64,000 nt of DNA from CBDCME01 sp965218865 (GTDB taxonomy: Bacteria > Pseudomonadota > Alphaproteobacteria > JAAXGF01), in assembly GCA_965218865.1 (NCBI GenBank), contig CBDCME010000037.1, forward strand, positions 50,748 to 114,747. Reading direction: 5' to 3'. The number at the start of each line of letters is the position of its first letter. The first letter of the stretch is position 1. Of this stretch, positions 56,166 through 64,000 are shown one piece after another. Under the pieces are notes generated by a model. It saw nothing but the letters and a program-made list of their open reading frames with translations, did not search any database and was not told the DNA's origin. The position numbers were made by a program, and so were the translations under genes.

Positions 56166-56426
56166 ACCGGAAATTAGAGACGGAATGGCAGCTTTCTCTC
56201 TGGCTGCGACGGCTTAACATCTGGCAGCGGCCGTGCCTGGCGTGTGACGGATTCGTCTCAAATTGACCCAGAGCGGACCCAATGGGAGCCGCTTTTTTGT
56301 GCGGGTCGTGACCGAAAACGATCAATGGGTACCAGCCTGAAAGAGGGAGCGCTGCGAAGATGAGGGAAGAAGAGGAGCAAGGTTATGGTGGAATAATGAC
56401 CTGATGTCCTTCCAAGTGTGGGCTAA

Positions 56427-57594
56427 TACAAACCGCCCTTAACATTGACTTGTGCGAGCCCACGCTCTGAGGCCGATGGACATGATCTTCCAAGGTTGGT
56501 CGGTCAGGTTGTTCCAGGCTTGGCAAGAGGCCTCGACGATGGCTTCATAGGAGTCGAAGACACGATTGGAGAGCCAGTTCTGGCGGAGGTATTGCCAGAC
56601 ATTTTCGGCGGGATTGAGCTCCGGGGACTTGGGTGGCAAAGGCACGAGGGAGATGTTCTCCGGGATGCCGAGTTTGGCAGTGGTGTGCCATGCGGCTTGG
56701 TCGAGCAGCACGACGGCATGGGCGTTTGGGGCAACGGCCCGGCTGATTTCCTCGAGATGCAGGTCCATGGCTTCAGTATTGGCGCGCGGCATGACCAGCG
56801 CCGCGCCCTCACCGCGCTCGGGGCAGATGGCGCCGAAGAGATACGCCGAAGAGGTCCGTAGGTCCTTGACCTGGCGCGGGCGCGATCCCTTTGGGGCCCA
56901 CTGGCGCACCAGGCTGTTCTTCTGGCCGACGCGCATTTCATCTTGAAACCAAACCTCGATGGGCGTGTCCGGTGGCTGTGCCGCTACGATTTTCGCCAAG
57001 TGTTCGGGAAAACTTTTTTTTAAATTCCTCCTGTGCCCGCGCATCCTGGCCGACGTGGCGCGGGCGCGCGGAAATATGCGAGAACCCGAGCGCGGCCAGC
57101 AGCTTGCCGACGCTCCGCTCGTGATAGTCCACGCCGAAGCGCGTTCGGATCAGTTGCTTGAGATCGATGCAGCGCCAGCGCACGACCCCATCCCGTTCGG
57201 GATCGGGACCGGCCTCGATAGCCCGCGAAAGCGCCGCCATTTGCGACGGCGTCAACCGACGCAACGCCCCGTTCGGCTTGCGGTCGATCAGACCGGCCGG
57301 ACCTCCCGCGTTGAACCGGTGAACCCAGTCCCGCAACGTCTGCCGATCCATGCCGCCAATACGCGCCGCGCACGCTCGATCCATCCCATCGTAGATGGCC
57401 GCCATCGACAAAAGCCGTCGCGCCTGGTTCCCATCATCGCTCCGTGCCGCAAGAACACGGACTCTTTCAGCATCAAAGTCGTTTCGCAAAGGAATCGTTG
57501 GCATTGAACACACTCCCTTGTTGCCAACAACCTTGAATCACACAAAACCTAGCGTGTAAACCTTTGCGCGAGTCAAACTCTGGGGCGGTTGGTA
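56427..57594 (-). mobile_element. IS630-family element, copy 6
   Basis: 1168 bp; the left end reads TACAAACCGCCC, one base different from the other copies. Flanks are TAA and TTA. It lies between the integrase fragment and the decayed IS91 element. Confidence 0.95.
56439..57504 (-). CDS. IS630 family transposase (two frames, copy 6)
   Basis: Same two-frame transposase; one substitution, Arg for Gly in CAARIGG. A8 run intact. Confidence 0.93.
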
Positions 57595-57872
57595 TTAAAT
57601 GGTACAGGAGGCTTAGCGGCGGTGGTTCAGGGTTCTCGATCTATGGGGATTTGACGGCGGCGGGCAGACTGTCAGAGGCTGTGGGGTCTGTTGGCAGCCG
57701 TGACTCTGGCCAGCCGCGACGCCGAGGAGGCGGGTTGGCGACGGATTTGCGGCGATGCGAGCGGGTCTTGCTGGGCGATCCGCGGGTTTGCGCTGGACTT
57801 GAGGTGAGCGGCGCCGTGGCCAGGGATAACCGGCATCATGCACGCTTCTCGAAGGGGCGGTTGTCACGGTCT

Positions 57873-59058
57873 TTAAGCCTGGCTCGATGGCGGGGCGCGG
57901 GGGGCGTATACAGGCGCGAAGGTCTCGATGATGATCATGGGTCCGCCGCAGCTGGGGCAAGGCGGTGCGAAGCTCTGGATCTCCTGGTGATCGTCGCTCA
58001 CCTCGGGCACGTCTTGGGGTGTCGGGACGGTGAGGAGCTTGCGGGCCCTTACCAGGTTTTCGGTGCGGGCGCCGTTGGCGAAGAGGCCGTAGTGGCGGAT
58101 GCGGTGAAAGCCCGAGGGGAGGACGTGGATGAGAAAGCGGCGGATGACCTCGTTCGCGGCCAGGGTCATGACCTTCTGGCGGGGGCCGTTTGCTTTTCCG
58201 TCGTGGTAGTCTTTCCATTTGAAGGTGACGCCGGTGTCGTCGAAGCGGATCAGGCGGCTGTTGGCGATGGCGACGCGGTGGGTGTAGCGCGAGAGGTAGG
58301 CGAGCACCGCCCGGCGAAGGGGCGCTTGGCTTAGACGACCCACTCGATCTTGCGTAACGGTGCCAGATAGCCGGCGAAGGCCCGCGCATTGTCGAGCCGC
58401 GCATGATTGCCGAAGAAACACAAGCCGCCAGCATCAAAGGCCGCCGCAAGTTTTTCCAGGAACAGCCGCCGGAACAGCCGCGAGAGCACGCGCACGGGGA
58501 GAAAGAATCTGGGCCGGCAGGAGACCCAGTGTTCGCCGTCCGGCGAGATGCCGCCACCGGGCACGATACAGTGGACATGGGGATGATGGGTCAGCGTCGA
58601 ACCCCAGGTGTGGAGCACGCTGGTCAAACCGATGCGGGCGCCGAGATGTCTTGGGTCGGCGGCGATGGTGATCAGAGTCTCGGCGGTGGCCTTGAACAGG
58701 ATGTCATAGATGGCCGCCTTGTTCTGGTAGGCAATGTCGGCGATCGGCCCTGGCAGGGTGAGACGACGTGGTAATAGGCGACCGGCAGCAGCTCGGCCTG
58801 GCGCGCCGCCAGCCAGTCCTTGGCCGCCGCCCCCTGGCACTTCGGGCAATGGCGGTTGCGGCAGGAGTTGTAGGCGATGCGGGTATGGCCGCAGTCTTGG
58901 CAAGCCGCGACGTGGCCGCCGAGCGCCGCCGTGCGGCAGCACTCGATGGCCGACATCACCTTGAGTTGGCCGAGGCTCACATGGCCGGCGTTGGCTTGAC
59001 GCCAGGCAGGCCCATGGCTGCGGAAGATATCCGCGACTTCCAGCCTTTCCCGCAGCAT
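57873..59058 (-). pseudogene. IS91 family transposase, frameshifted
   Basis: Rolling-circle (HUH/Y2-type) transposase remnant. From ATG 59058: EVADIFRSHGPAWRQANAGH, the zinc-binding AACQDCGHTRIAYNSCRNRH and CPKCQGAAAKDWL; after a frameshift near 58760, LPGPIADIAYQNKAAIYDIL, HTWGSTLTHHPHVHCIVPGG (the HUH metal motif) and FFGNHARLDNARAFAGYLAP; then a TAA and another frameshift near 58330, continuing VLAYLSRYTHRVAIANSRLI, VTFKWKDYHDG and IRRFLIHVLPSGFHRIRHYG. Inactive. Confidence 0.88.
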
Positions 59059-59070
59059 GAAGCCGCCGGA

Positions 59071-59395
59071 TCAAGCGGGCGGCTTGACCTTCAGCCTGTC
59101 CAATGGACTCTCGACCTCGCGGATTGTCTTGGTGGCGACCTGGCTATACAGCGCCGTGGTGTTGAGCTTCGAGTGCCCCAACAACACCTGGATCACGCGA
59201 ATATCCACCTTCTCTTCCAGAAGATGGGTGGCGAAGCTGTGCCGCAGCGTATGCGGGGAAACGCGCTTTTCAACCCCCGCCGCGTCCTTGGCGGAATGGA
59301 AGGCGCGGTTTACGTCCCTGTCGTAGTACGTTTTCCCTTTGACGAGAAACGCCGCCGGGTGAATGCAAATGCCGCGTGGCCAATCCGGAATAACG
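59071..59395 (-). pseudogene. Tyrosine recombinase C-terminal fragment upstream of IS91 transposase
   Basis: Encodes AAFLVKGKTYYDRDVNRAF, RVSPHTLRHSFATHLLEEKV (HxxR), IQVLLGHSKLNTTALYSQVA (H and nucleophilic Tyr) and ends at a TGA at 59071, just before the IS91 transposase start. A recombinase gene in this position is known for some IS91-group elements. The N-terminal half is missing to the right. Confidence 0.75.
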
Positions 59396-60403
59396 CGAGC
59401 GTTACAGGTTCCGGGACGGTGGCGGGAGATTAGACCAACGATAGTTTACGGTTGTAAGAATTTTTTAAACGTTTCGTGTGATATTGCCGACCTCGGATGC
59501 GTGAGAAAGGAGTTCCGGCGTCAATTTTTGAAACGGGTTCCTGGCCTCGCCATCATGTTTCTGGCAAATTCATTCGAGGTCTTAAAGATGATAACCATCG
59601 AAAAGATATTCTGGAGCATCTTTAGTCTTCCCGATTGCGATTGGCACGATAACGAATTCGGAAATTTTGTCTCATCGGTGACTTTCCTCTCCAAAGTGAT
59701 TTTCACAATGGTTGCGTTTCGCCTATACATGCACGCGATCGGGTGGACCCCTTTCTAGGCGTTCGATTCTTACTGATCAGGGCTTCCCCGGACGACTCCA
59801 GCCGACCGATCCAACCACGTTTTTTAGGCCTGGAACGGCAGCTTGTGGCTACAAACTGCCGTCCGGAGCAGGTGCTGGCGACGACCGCAATGCCTCCCAG
59901 CCCGGATATGGCACCGAGCGGCTGCGGAACTCCTAATCCCTAAGGCGGTGCCAGGTAGGTGCCGCCACCAGGCCGGCATGGACACCGCGCCGAACTGATC
60001 CCACATGTAGGACTGTCACTCTTGACACTCCTCCCTACTCCCCGCCTTGGTGCGGGGATTTTTCACGATGTGTGAGGGAAGACACATATGAGTCCGGGAG
60101 ACGACCTATAATCCCGGTCTCCCTATCAGCACCTGGCCACGCTTCGGCGGGAATATTTTTGTCCTGGGATCGGCGGATCCCGGCGACGCCTGATTTACAC
60201 CCGGAATTGGATTGGTACCGCAGGGGGGTGAAACTAAGTGATTAACGGCGAAGGCCGAGATTTGTAGGATCGGGAAATCCCAAGTTTTCCGGGCCTTTCG
60301 TGATAGGCGGTGAAAAAAAATGAAGGGGATTCTCGGTTGACTCTACCGTATGCTCGGGATATTCGCTTCGGCTGAAACCCTGCGGGCATGTTGTCTTGCC
60401 GGC
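59396..60403. other. Gene-poor region with a terminator-like hairpin
   Basis: About 1 kb without a supportable gene. A frame at 59556-59758 encodes a hydrophobic stretch (TFLSKVIFTMVAFRLYMHAI) but has no clear start signal. At 60040-60057 a CCCCGC/GCGGGG hairpin is followed by ATTTTT; with the preceding gacactcctccc it resembles the end hairpins of IS200/IS605 elements, though no such transposase is present. Confidence 0.4.
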
Positions 60404-60845
60404 CAACGTGCTCGACGGCACGGTCATCGGCCAATGCATGAAGCGGCACCGGCACCAGGAGTTCCTCCGTTTCCTGCGCCGGCTCGACCGCAAGACGCCG
60501 AAGCGGCTCGACATCAACTTGATCGTCGACAACTACGCCACCCACAAGCATGCCAAGGTCAAGGCGTGGCTGGAAAAGCACCCCCGCTTCCATTTCCACT
60601 TCACGCCGACGTCGGCCTCCTGGCTGAACCAGGTCGAACGCTTCTTCGCCGAAATCACCCAAAACGCCATCCGCCGGGGCGTCTTCAAGAGCGTCCCCGA
60701 ACTGGAGGCGGCCATCGACGACTATCTCGCCAAGCACAACGAGAACTCCAAACCCTTCGCCTGGACCGCCACCGCCCGAGACATCCTCAAAAAAGTGGAT
60801 CGAGCTCGGAACACCCTCAATCAGGTGAAGAAGGGTACCGTTTAA
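60404..60845 (+). pseudogene. Truncated IS630 (type B) transposase
   Basis: C-terminal 147 residues only: NVLDGTVIGQCMKRHRHQEF, NLIVDNYATHKHAKVKAW, SASWLNQVERFFAEIT, DILKKVDRARNTLNQVKKG. One change from the complete copy (Asn for His in DINLIVD). The HTH region and first catalytic Asp are lost. Confidence 0.9.
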
Positions 60846-60862
60846 ATGAGTCGGAACACTAG
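60404..60862 (+). mobile_element. Partial CTAG-type IS630 element (type B), 3' part
   Basis: Right-hand 455 bases of the element found complete at 30852, nearly identical to it, ending ATGAGTCGGAACACTAG. The left part is missing beyond GCCGGCC|AACGTGCTCGAC. Its terminal CTAG is shared with the neighbouring 109-bp repeat. Confidence 0.88.
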
Positions 60863-60967
60863 TGCATCGACCCAAACAGAGGCGACAGCCGAAGTTTGGA
60901 AGATTGATGCATCGACAATGGCCTGGTGCGCGGGGGCGTGAACGAAGTGAATGCGCCGGTGCACTAG
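60859..60967. repeat. 109-bp double-hairpin repeat (type 1), copy B
   Basis: Inverted relative to copies A and C; CTAGTGCATCGACCC at the left and GCGCCGGTGCACTAG at the right. It supplies the TAG stop codon of cpaA (60964-60966) and shares its left CTAG with the partial IS630-B. Confidence 0.9.
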
Positions 60968-61482
60968 ATGGGGAGCCCGCCGCCGCCGATCAATCGCCAA
61001 ACAACGAACAGACCACCGGCGACGATCGCGACGCCATAGGGAAGATATTGCTCGGAAATTGACTGTTGCGCGTCTTCTGGTTCGCCACAGCGCGCCAGAC
61101 GCATCCGCGCGTATTTCACCATTGCCAATTTGCCGAATCCGAGCATTCCGCCGACAATCGCGGTGACCAGCAGGAACTCGACCACAATTTCCGGGCCGGC
61201 CCAAAGCGACGTCGCGGCCAAAATTTTGACGTCACCACCTCCGGTGATCCCCAAGGCGAAAAGCACCGCCCCGGCGGCAAATACCAAGGTGAAGACGACC
61301 ACGGCGCCGAGCCAGTCGACCGGTTGGTCGCTCATCAAAACGTAAGCCGGATATAAAACCACGATCGCCAACGAAATTCGATTGGGGATGAGGAACCGCC
61401 GGACGTCGGTTACGGCCGCCCAAACAAGAAGACCCGCGAAAAGCAGGAGAGTCAGGTGACTAAGGAAATGATCGACAAACAT
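60964..61482 (-). CDS. cpaA: Prepilin peptidase CpaA (A24 family)
   Basis: Inner-membrane aspartic peptidase that cleaves Flp prepilins. 172 residues with about six hydrophobic segments. The two catalytic aspartates are in AAVTDVRRFLIPNR (Asp26) and ITGGGDVKILAA (Asp84), the TadV/CpaA forms of DX6PN and GXGDXK. The stop codon is provided by a 109-bp repeat, so the original C-terminus has probably been trimmed after GGGLPI. It lies downstream of the Flp pilin gene on the same strand, with another repeat copy between. Confidence 0.9.
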   Translation of the reverse strand: MFVDHFLSHLTLLLFAGLLVWAAVTDVRRFLIPNRISLAIVVLYPAYVLMSDQPVDWLGAVVVFTLVFAAGAVLFALGITGGGDVKILAATSLWAGPEIVVEFLLVTAIVGGMLGFGKLAMVKYARMRLARCGEPEDAQQSISEQYLPYGVAIVAGGLFVVWRLIGGGGLPI

Positions 61483-61518
61483 TTTTCATCACCCGGCCAC
61501 GTCGGTCGCTCCCCCAAC

Positions 61519-61627
61519 CTAGTGCACCGGCGCATTCACTTCGTTCACGCCCCCGTGCACCAGGCCATTGTCGATGCATCAACTTTCCAAACTTCGGCTG
61601 TCGCCTCCGTTTGGGTCGATGCACTAG
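61519..61627. repeat. 109-bp double-hairpin repeat (type 1), copy C
   Basis: Full-length copy from CTAGTGCACCGG to GATGCACTAG, same orientation as copy A. It lies between the pilin gene and cpaA and could form strong hairpins in their shared transcript. Confidence 0.9.
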
Positions 61628-61727
61628 CCCGTCGATACTTCGACCGGGGTCCCGTAAGGCAGGAACGGGACACGCTCTCGCGCGCCCCGTGCTCCCTTCC
61701 GGGTTCTGATACGCGGAAGACGCGGTA

Positions 61728-61901
61728 TCAGCCGGCGGATCCCAACTTATCAGTTACATCAGTAAACGTCGCGACGAGACCATCGCCGAGAGTTCCGAGA
61801 GCGGCAATCGTGGCTACCGCGACCAGAGCGGCGATCAGGCCATACTCGATGGCGGTCGCACCGGATTCATCCTTGAAAAGGCTAAGCAAGCTGTTGATCA
61901 T
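61728..61901 (-). CDS. Flp family type IVb pilin
   Basis: Short 57-residue prepilin. Basic/hydrophilic leader MINSLLSLFKDESG, then ATAIEYGLIAALVAVATIA, with the diagnostic Glu-Tyr after the CpaA cleavage site (SG/ATAIEYG), a hydrophobic helix and a tail LVATFTDVTDKLGSAG. A strong AGGAGG lies eight bases before ATG. It is the likely substrate of the CpaA encoded downstream; the remaining tad/cpa assembly genes are not in this window. Confidence 0.93.
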   Translation of the reverse strand: MINSLLSLFKDESGATAIEYGLIAALVAVATIAALGTLGDGLVATFTDVTDKLGSAG

Positions 61902-61955
61902 AGTACAGTTCCTCCTGACGTGGAAGTTCGAATGCGGCGATAATGAACGCTTCGA

Positions 61956-61971
61956 GTTAAAAAATAGTAAA
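61956..61971 (-). promoter_or_regulatory. Possible CtrA-like box upstream of the pilin gene
   Basis: On the minus strand the sequence reads TTTA-N7-TTAAC, one mismatch from the CtrA consensus TTAA-N7-TTAAC, about 55 bases upstream of the pilin ATG. Pilin genes are CtrA-controlled in Caulobacter. The region is AT-rich, so a chance match is possible. Confidence 0.3.
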
Positions 61972-62194
61972 CAAGAAACAGAAAAAATACATTTAATTAT
62001 TCATATAATTTGTTGCAAATTTATTCAATAGTATCAACATTGAAATATAAAATATATATAATGCCATTTAATATAAGAATTACTTCCCATATGGGGTCTC
62101 CCTGGGATCAAGCGGTGCTCCGATCGCAACCCGGGGGCTCGGAAATCGACGGGCGTTATGATATGCGTCCGCGCGACGCCCCCGGAGATTGCTG

Positions 62195-63550
62195 ATGCCC
62201 GCTGATCGTTCCGCCGCCGCGAATTCCCTCGAACTCTTGGTCCGCCTGGTGGAGGACGTTCGCGCCAAGGGGGCCGAGGCGGCGGATGGGATCGCCTTCG
62301 ACAGCGCAAGTCTCAGCGTCTCCCAACGTCTCGGGAAGTCGGAGGGCGTCGAGCGGGCCGAATCGCTGGATATCGGGTTGCGTGTCTTCAAGGGTTGCCG
62401 CCAGGCGATCGTATCTTCCACCGATCCTTCCGCCGCGGCACTTGACGAACTCGTCGCGCGTTGCCTGGCGATGGCGGCGGCGGTGCCGGAAGACCCTCAC
62501 TGTGGCCTCCCCGACAGCGCGCTACTGGCGCGCCGCTCTCCCGAACTCGAACTCGGCGATGGTGTCGAGCCGGCGTCCGAAATTTTGATCCAGCGAGCCG
62601 CCGAGGCCGAGGACGCGGCTCGCGCCGTGCCCGGAATTACCAATTCGGAGGGCGCCGAGGCAAGTTGGAACAAGACGACGGTGACTCTAGTCTCAAGTCA
62701 CGGTTTTCAAGGCCATTACACGGCCTGCCAGCACGGAATCGCGGTTTCGGTGGTCGCCGGTGGGGGCACGGATATGGAACGCGATTACGATTATGCTTCC
62801 AGCCGCTTCGCTTCCGACCTCGACGCGGCGGCGGAACTCGGCCGCCACGCCGGCAAGCGCTGCGTCCGGCGGCTCAATCCACGCAAGGTTGAAACGGCCA
62901 GCGTCCCGATCGTGTACGAGCCGCGTGCCGGACGCAGCCTGTTGAGCCATTTCGTCAGTGCGATCAGCGGCCCGGCAGTTGCCCGCGGCACGAGTTTCCT
63001 CAAGGATTCCTTGGCCACGAGGGTATTTTCCAAGGATGTCGAGATCATTGACGACCCGCACCGGCGGCGTGGATTGCGCTCCAAGCCGTTCGATGGTGAG
63101 GGCGTCGCGAACAAGCGGCGGGAAATCGTCGCCGACGGCGTCTTGCGTAATTGGCTGCTCGAAAGCCGTTCGGCGCGCCAACTCGGTCTCCCGACCACCG
63201 GACACGCGGCCCGTGGAACCTCTTCGCCGCCCTCCCCGGCCCCGACCAATCTTTACCTTTCCCCGGGTAAGGCGACCCCGACGGAGTTGATGTCCGACAT
63301 TTCCCACGGCCTTTATGTCACCGAGCTCATCGGCATGGGAATCAATCCGGTGACCGGGGACTACAGCCGCGGCGCCGCGGGGTTCTGGATCGACAACGGC
63401 GCGATCGTCTATCCGGTGAGCGAGGTCACGGTCGCGGGCAACCTCAAGTCCATGTTCCGCGAGCTAACTCCCGCCAACGACCTCGTTTTCCGCTACGGCA
63501 TCGATACCCCCACGGTGCGAATCGACGGCATGACCGTCGCCGGTATCTGA
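62195..63550 (+). CDS. tldE: TldD/PmbA family metalloprotease subunit (TldE)
   Basis: TldE/PmbA, partner of TldD in the heterodimeric protease that degrades unfolded peptides and matures some RiPPs. 451 residues from ATG 62195. Visible features are DGIAFDSASLSVSQRLGKSE, ESLDIGLRVFKGCRQAIVSS, GFQGHYTACQHGIAVSVVAG, VVYEPRAGRSLLSHFV-like VPIVYEPRAGRSLLSHF, DGEGVANKRREIVADGVLRN and MGINPVTGDYSRGAAGFWID. The zinc HExxxH of TldD is absent, as expected for TldE. The upstream 290 bases are AT-rich and hold the divergent pilin promoter. Confidence 0.93.
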   Translation: MPADRSAAANSLELLVRLVEDVRAKGAEAADGIAFDSASLSVSQRLGKSEGVERAESLDIGLRVFKGCRQAIVSSTDPSAAALDELVARCLAMAAAVPEDPHCGLPDSALLARRSPELELGDGVEPASEILIQRAAEAEDAARAVPGITNSEGAEASWNKTTVTLVSSHGFQGHYTACQHGIAVSVVAGGGTDMERDYDYASSRFASDLDAAAELGRHAGKRCVRRLNPRKVETASVPIVYEPRAGRSLLSHFVSAISGPAVARGTSFLKDSLATRVFSKDVEIIDDPHRRRGLRSKPFDGEGVANKRREIVADGVLRNWLLESRSARQLGLPTTGHAARGTSSPPSPAPTNLYLSPGKATPTELMSDISHGLYVTELIGMGINPVTGDYSRGAAGFWIDNGAIVYPVSEVTVAGNLKSMFRELTPANDLVFRYGIDTPTVRIDGMTVAGI

Positions 63551-63561
63551 GCCGCTTGCCG

Positions 63562-64000
63562 ATGCCGCCGGATTGGCTCGAATCCGACCACCGACTTTTG
63601 GTCGAGGCGACCCGCGCGGCCGGTGCGCTGGCCCTCCGCCATTTCGGCGACGCGGACATGAAAACCTGGGAAAAGGAACCCGGCCACCCGGTCAGCGAAG
63701 CCGACATCGCGGTCGACGACCTGCTCCGCGATCGGCTCCGAACCGCCCGCCCGGACTACGGTTGGTTATCGGAGGAATCGGCGGACGACGGCGAGCGGCT
63801 GCGAACCGAGAAACAATGGATCGTCGACCCCATCGACGGTACCCGCGCCTTCCTCAAAGGCCGGCGCGAGTTCTGCGTCGCCACCGCCCTGGTCCGCGAC
63901 GGGCGTCCCATCTCCGCGGTCGTGTTCAACCCGGCCACCGACGAGTTTTTCGAGGCGACGAAAGAAGGCGGCGCCTGGCTCGACGGTCGGCGAATAAAGG
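63562..64000 (+). CDS. cysQ: 3'(2'),5'-bisphosphate nucleotidase / inositol monophosphatase family, partial
   Basis: N-terminal 146 residues of a Mg2+-dependent phosphatase, cut by the window end. Family motifs are WLSEESADD (first metal Glu), WIVDPIDGTRAFLKG (DPIDGT metal and phosphate site) and FCVATALVRDGRPISAVVFN. CysQ enzymes remove 3'-phosphate from PAP in sulfate assimilation; inositol monophosphatase or histidinol phosphatase activity cannot be excluded from this part. It starts 11 bases after tldE, a common alphaproteobacterial pairing. Confidence 0.85.
   Translation, partial: MPPDWLESDHRLLVEATRAAGALALRHFGDADMKTWEKEPGHPVSEADIAVDDLLRDRLRTARPDYGWLSEESADDGERLRTEKQWIVDPIDGTRAFLKGRREFCVATALVRDGRPISAVVFNPATDEFFEATKEGGAWLDGRRIK

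Noticed and set aside
59363..59758. 131-codon frame as a membrane protein gene
   Set aside because: One hydrophobic stretch but no start signal, and the first third is the decayed recombinase region read on the wrong strand.
60001..60070. IS200/IS605 element
   Set aside because: Only a hairpin resembling such ends is present; no transposase or second end could be found.

Overview
The window is a GC-rich chromosomal segment of an alphaproteobacterium, probably of the Rhodospirillales type. The assignment rests on gene order: rplU-rpmA-obgE-proB-proA-nadD-rsfS-gpmI-envC-ctpA-yibQ-rppH, rpsU divergent from def next to COQ9, murA-hisG-UPF0262-phosphatase-infA-maf-yacG-tRNA-Phe, and tldE followed by a cysQ-like gene. 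Dense core genes with ATGA or TAATG overlaps alternate with stretches heavily invaded by mobile DNA.

Layout. 0-1.4 kb: a small membrane protein and a decayed phage exonuclease. 1.4-13 kb: the ribosomal/Obg/proline/NAD/phosphoglycerate mutase/envelope operon series; envC carries a frameshift and rlmH is absent from its usual slot. 13-17.6 kb: ATP-grasp enzyme, methyltransferase, DegT-type aminotransferase and glycosyltransferase, the last with its 3' end overwritten by an IS. 17.6-28.7 kb: an IS-rich zone with three of six near-identical IS630 copies (a fourth closes it), an IS630 nested in an IS5 that is itself inside a DUF433/DUF5615 toxin-antitoxin pair, a Na+/H+ antiporter, a PadR-like regulator and a LapG-like peptidase. 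28.9-32 kb: a broken sensor with a degenerate HD-GYP domain and a second, CTAG-targeting IS630. 32-46.1 kb: mostly intact housekeeping genes, except pncB, killed by a nonsense codon plus an IS630; hisD is missing beside hisG. 46.1-49.1 kb: eroded island genes next to tRNA-Phe. 49.1-53.6 kb: a complete 4.4-kb IS1595-family transposon with perfect 8-bp target duplication, passenger genes and an inserted ISAs1-type element whose transposase carries a DruA-like DUF4338 domain. 54-60.9 kb: scattered fragments (YciI-like gene, secreted winged-helix-like protein, IS630 copy 6, decayed IS91 with integrase pieces, IS630 remnant). 60.9-64 kb: CpaA prepilin peptidase and a Flp pilin gene, then tldE and a cysQ-like gene running off the end.

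Besides insertion sequences I see three small non-autonomous repeat types: a 109-bp double-hairpin element bounded by CTAG (three copies), a roughly 140-bp long-palindrome element carrying a terminator-like hairpin whose loop is inverted between its two copies, and a single 375-bp element with inverted GGGGACAGTATA ends. At least eight genes are frameshifted, interrupted or truncated, and the IS630 copies differ by about one residue each, so the genome appears to be in or just after an IS burst with ongoing gene loss. The best candidates for unusual biology are the passenger-carrying IS1595 transposon with its three-helix membrane protein, the invertible-loop repeat, the DUF4338-ISAs1 fusion and the wrecked toxin-antitoxin cassette.
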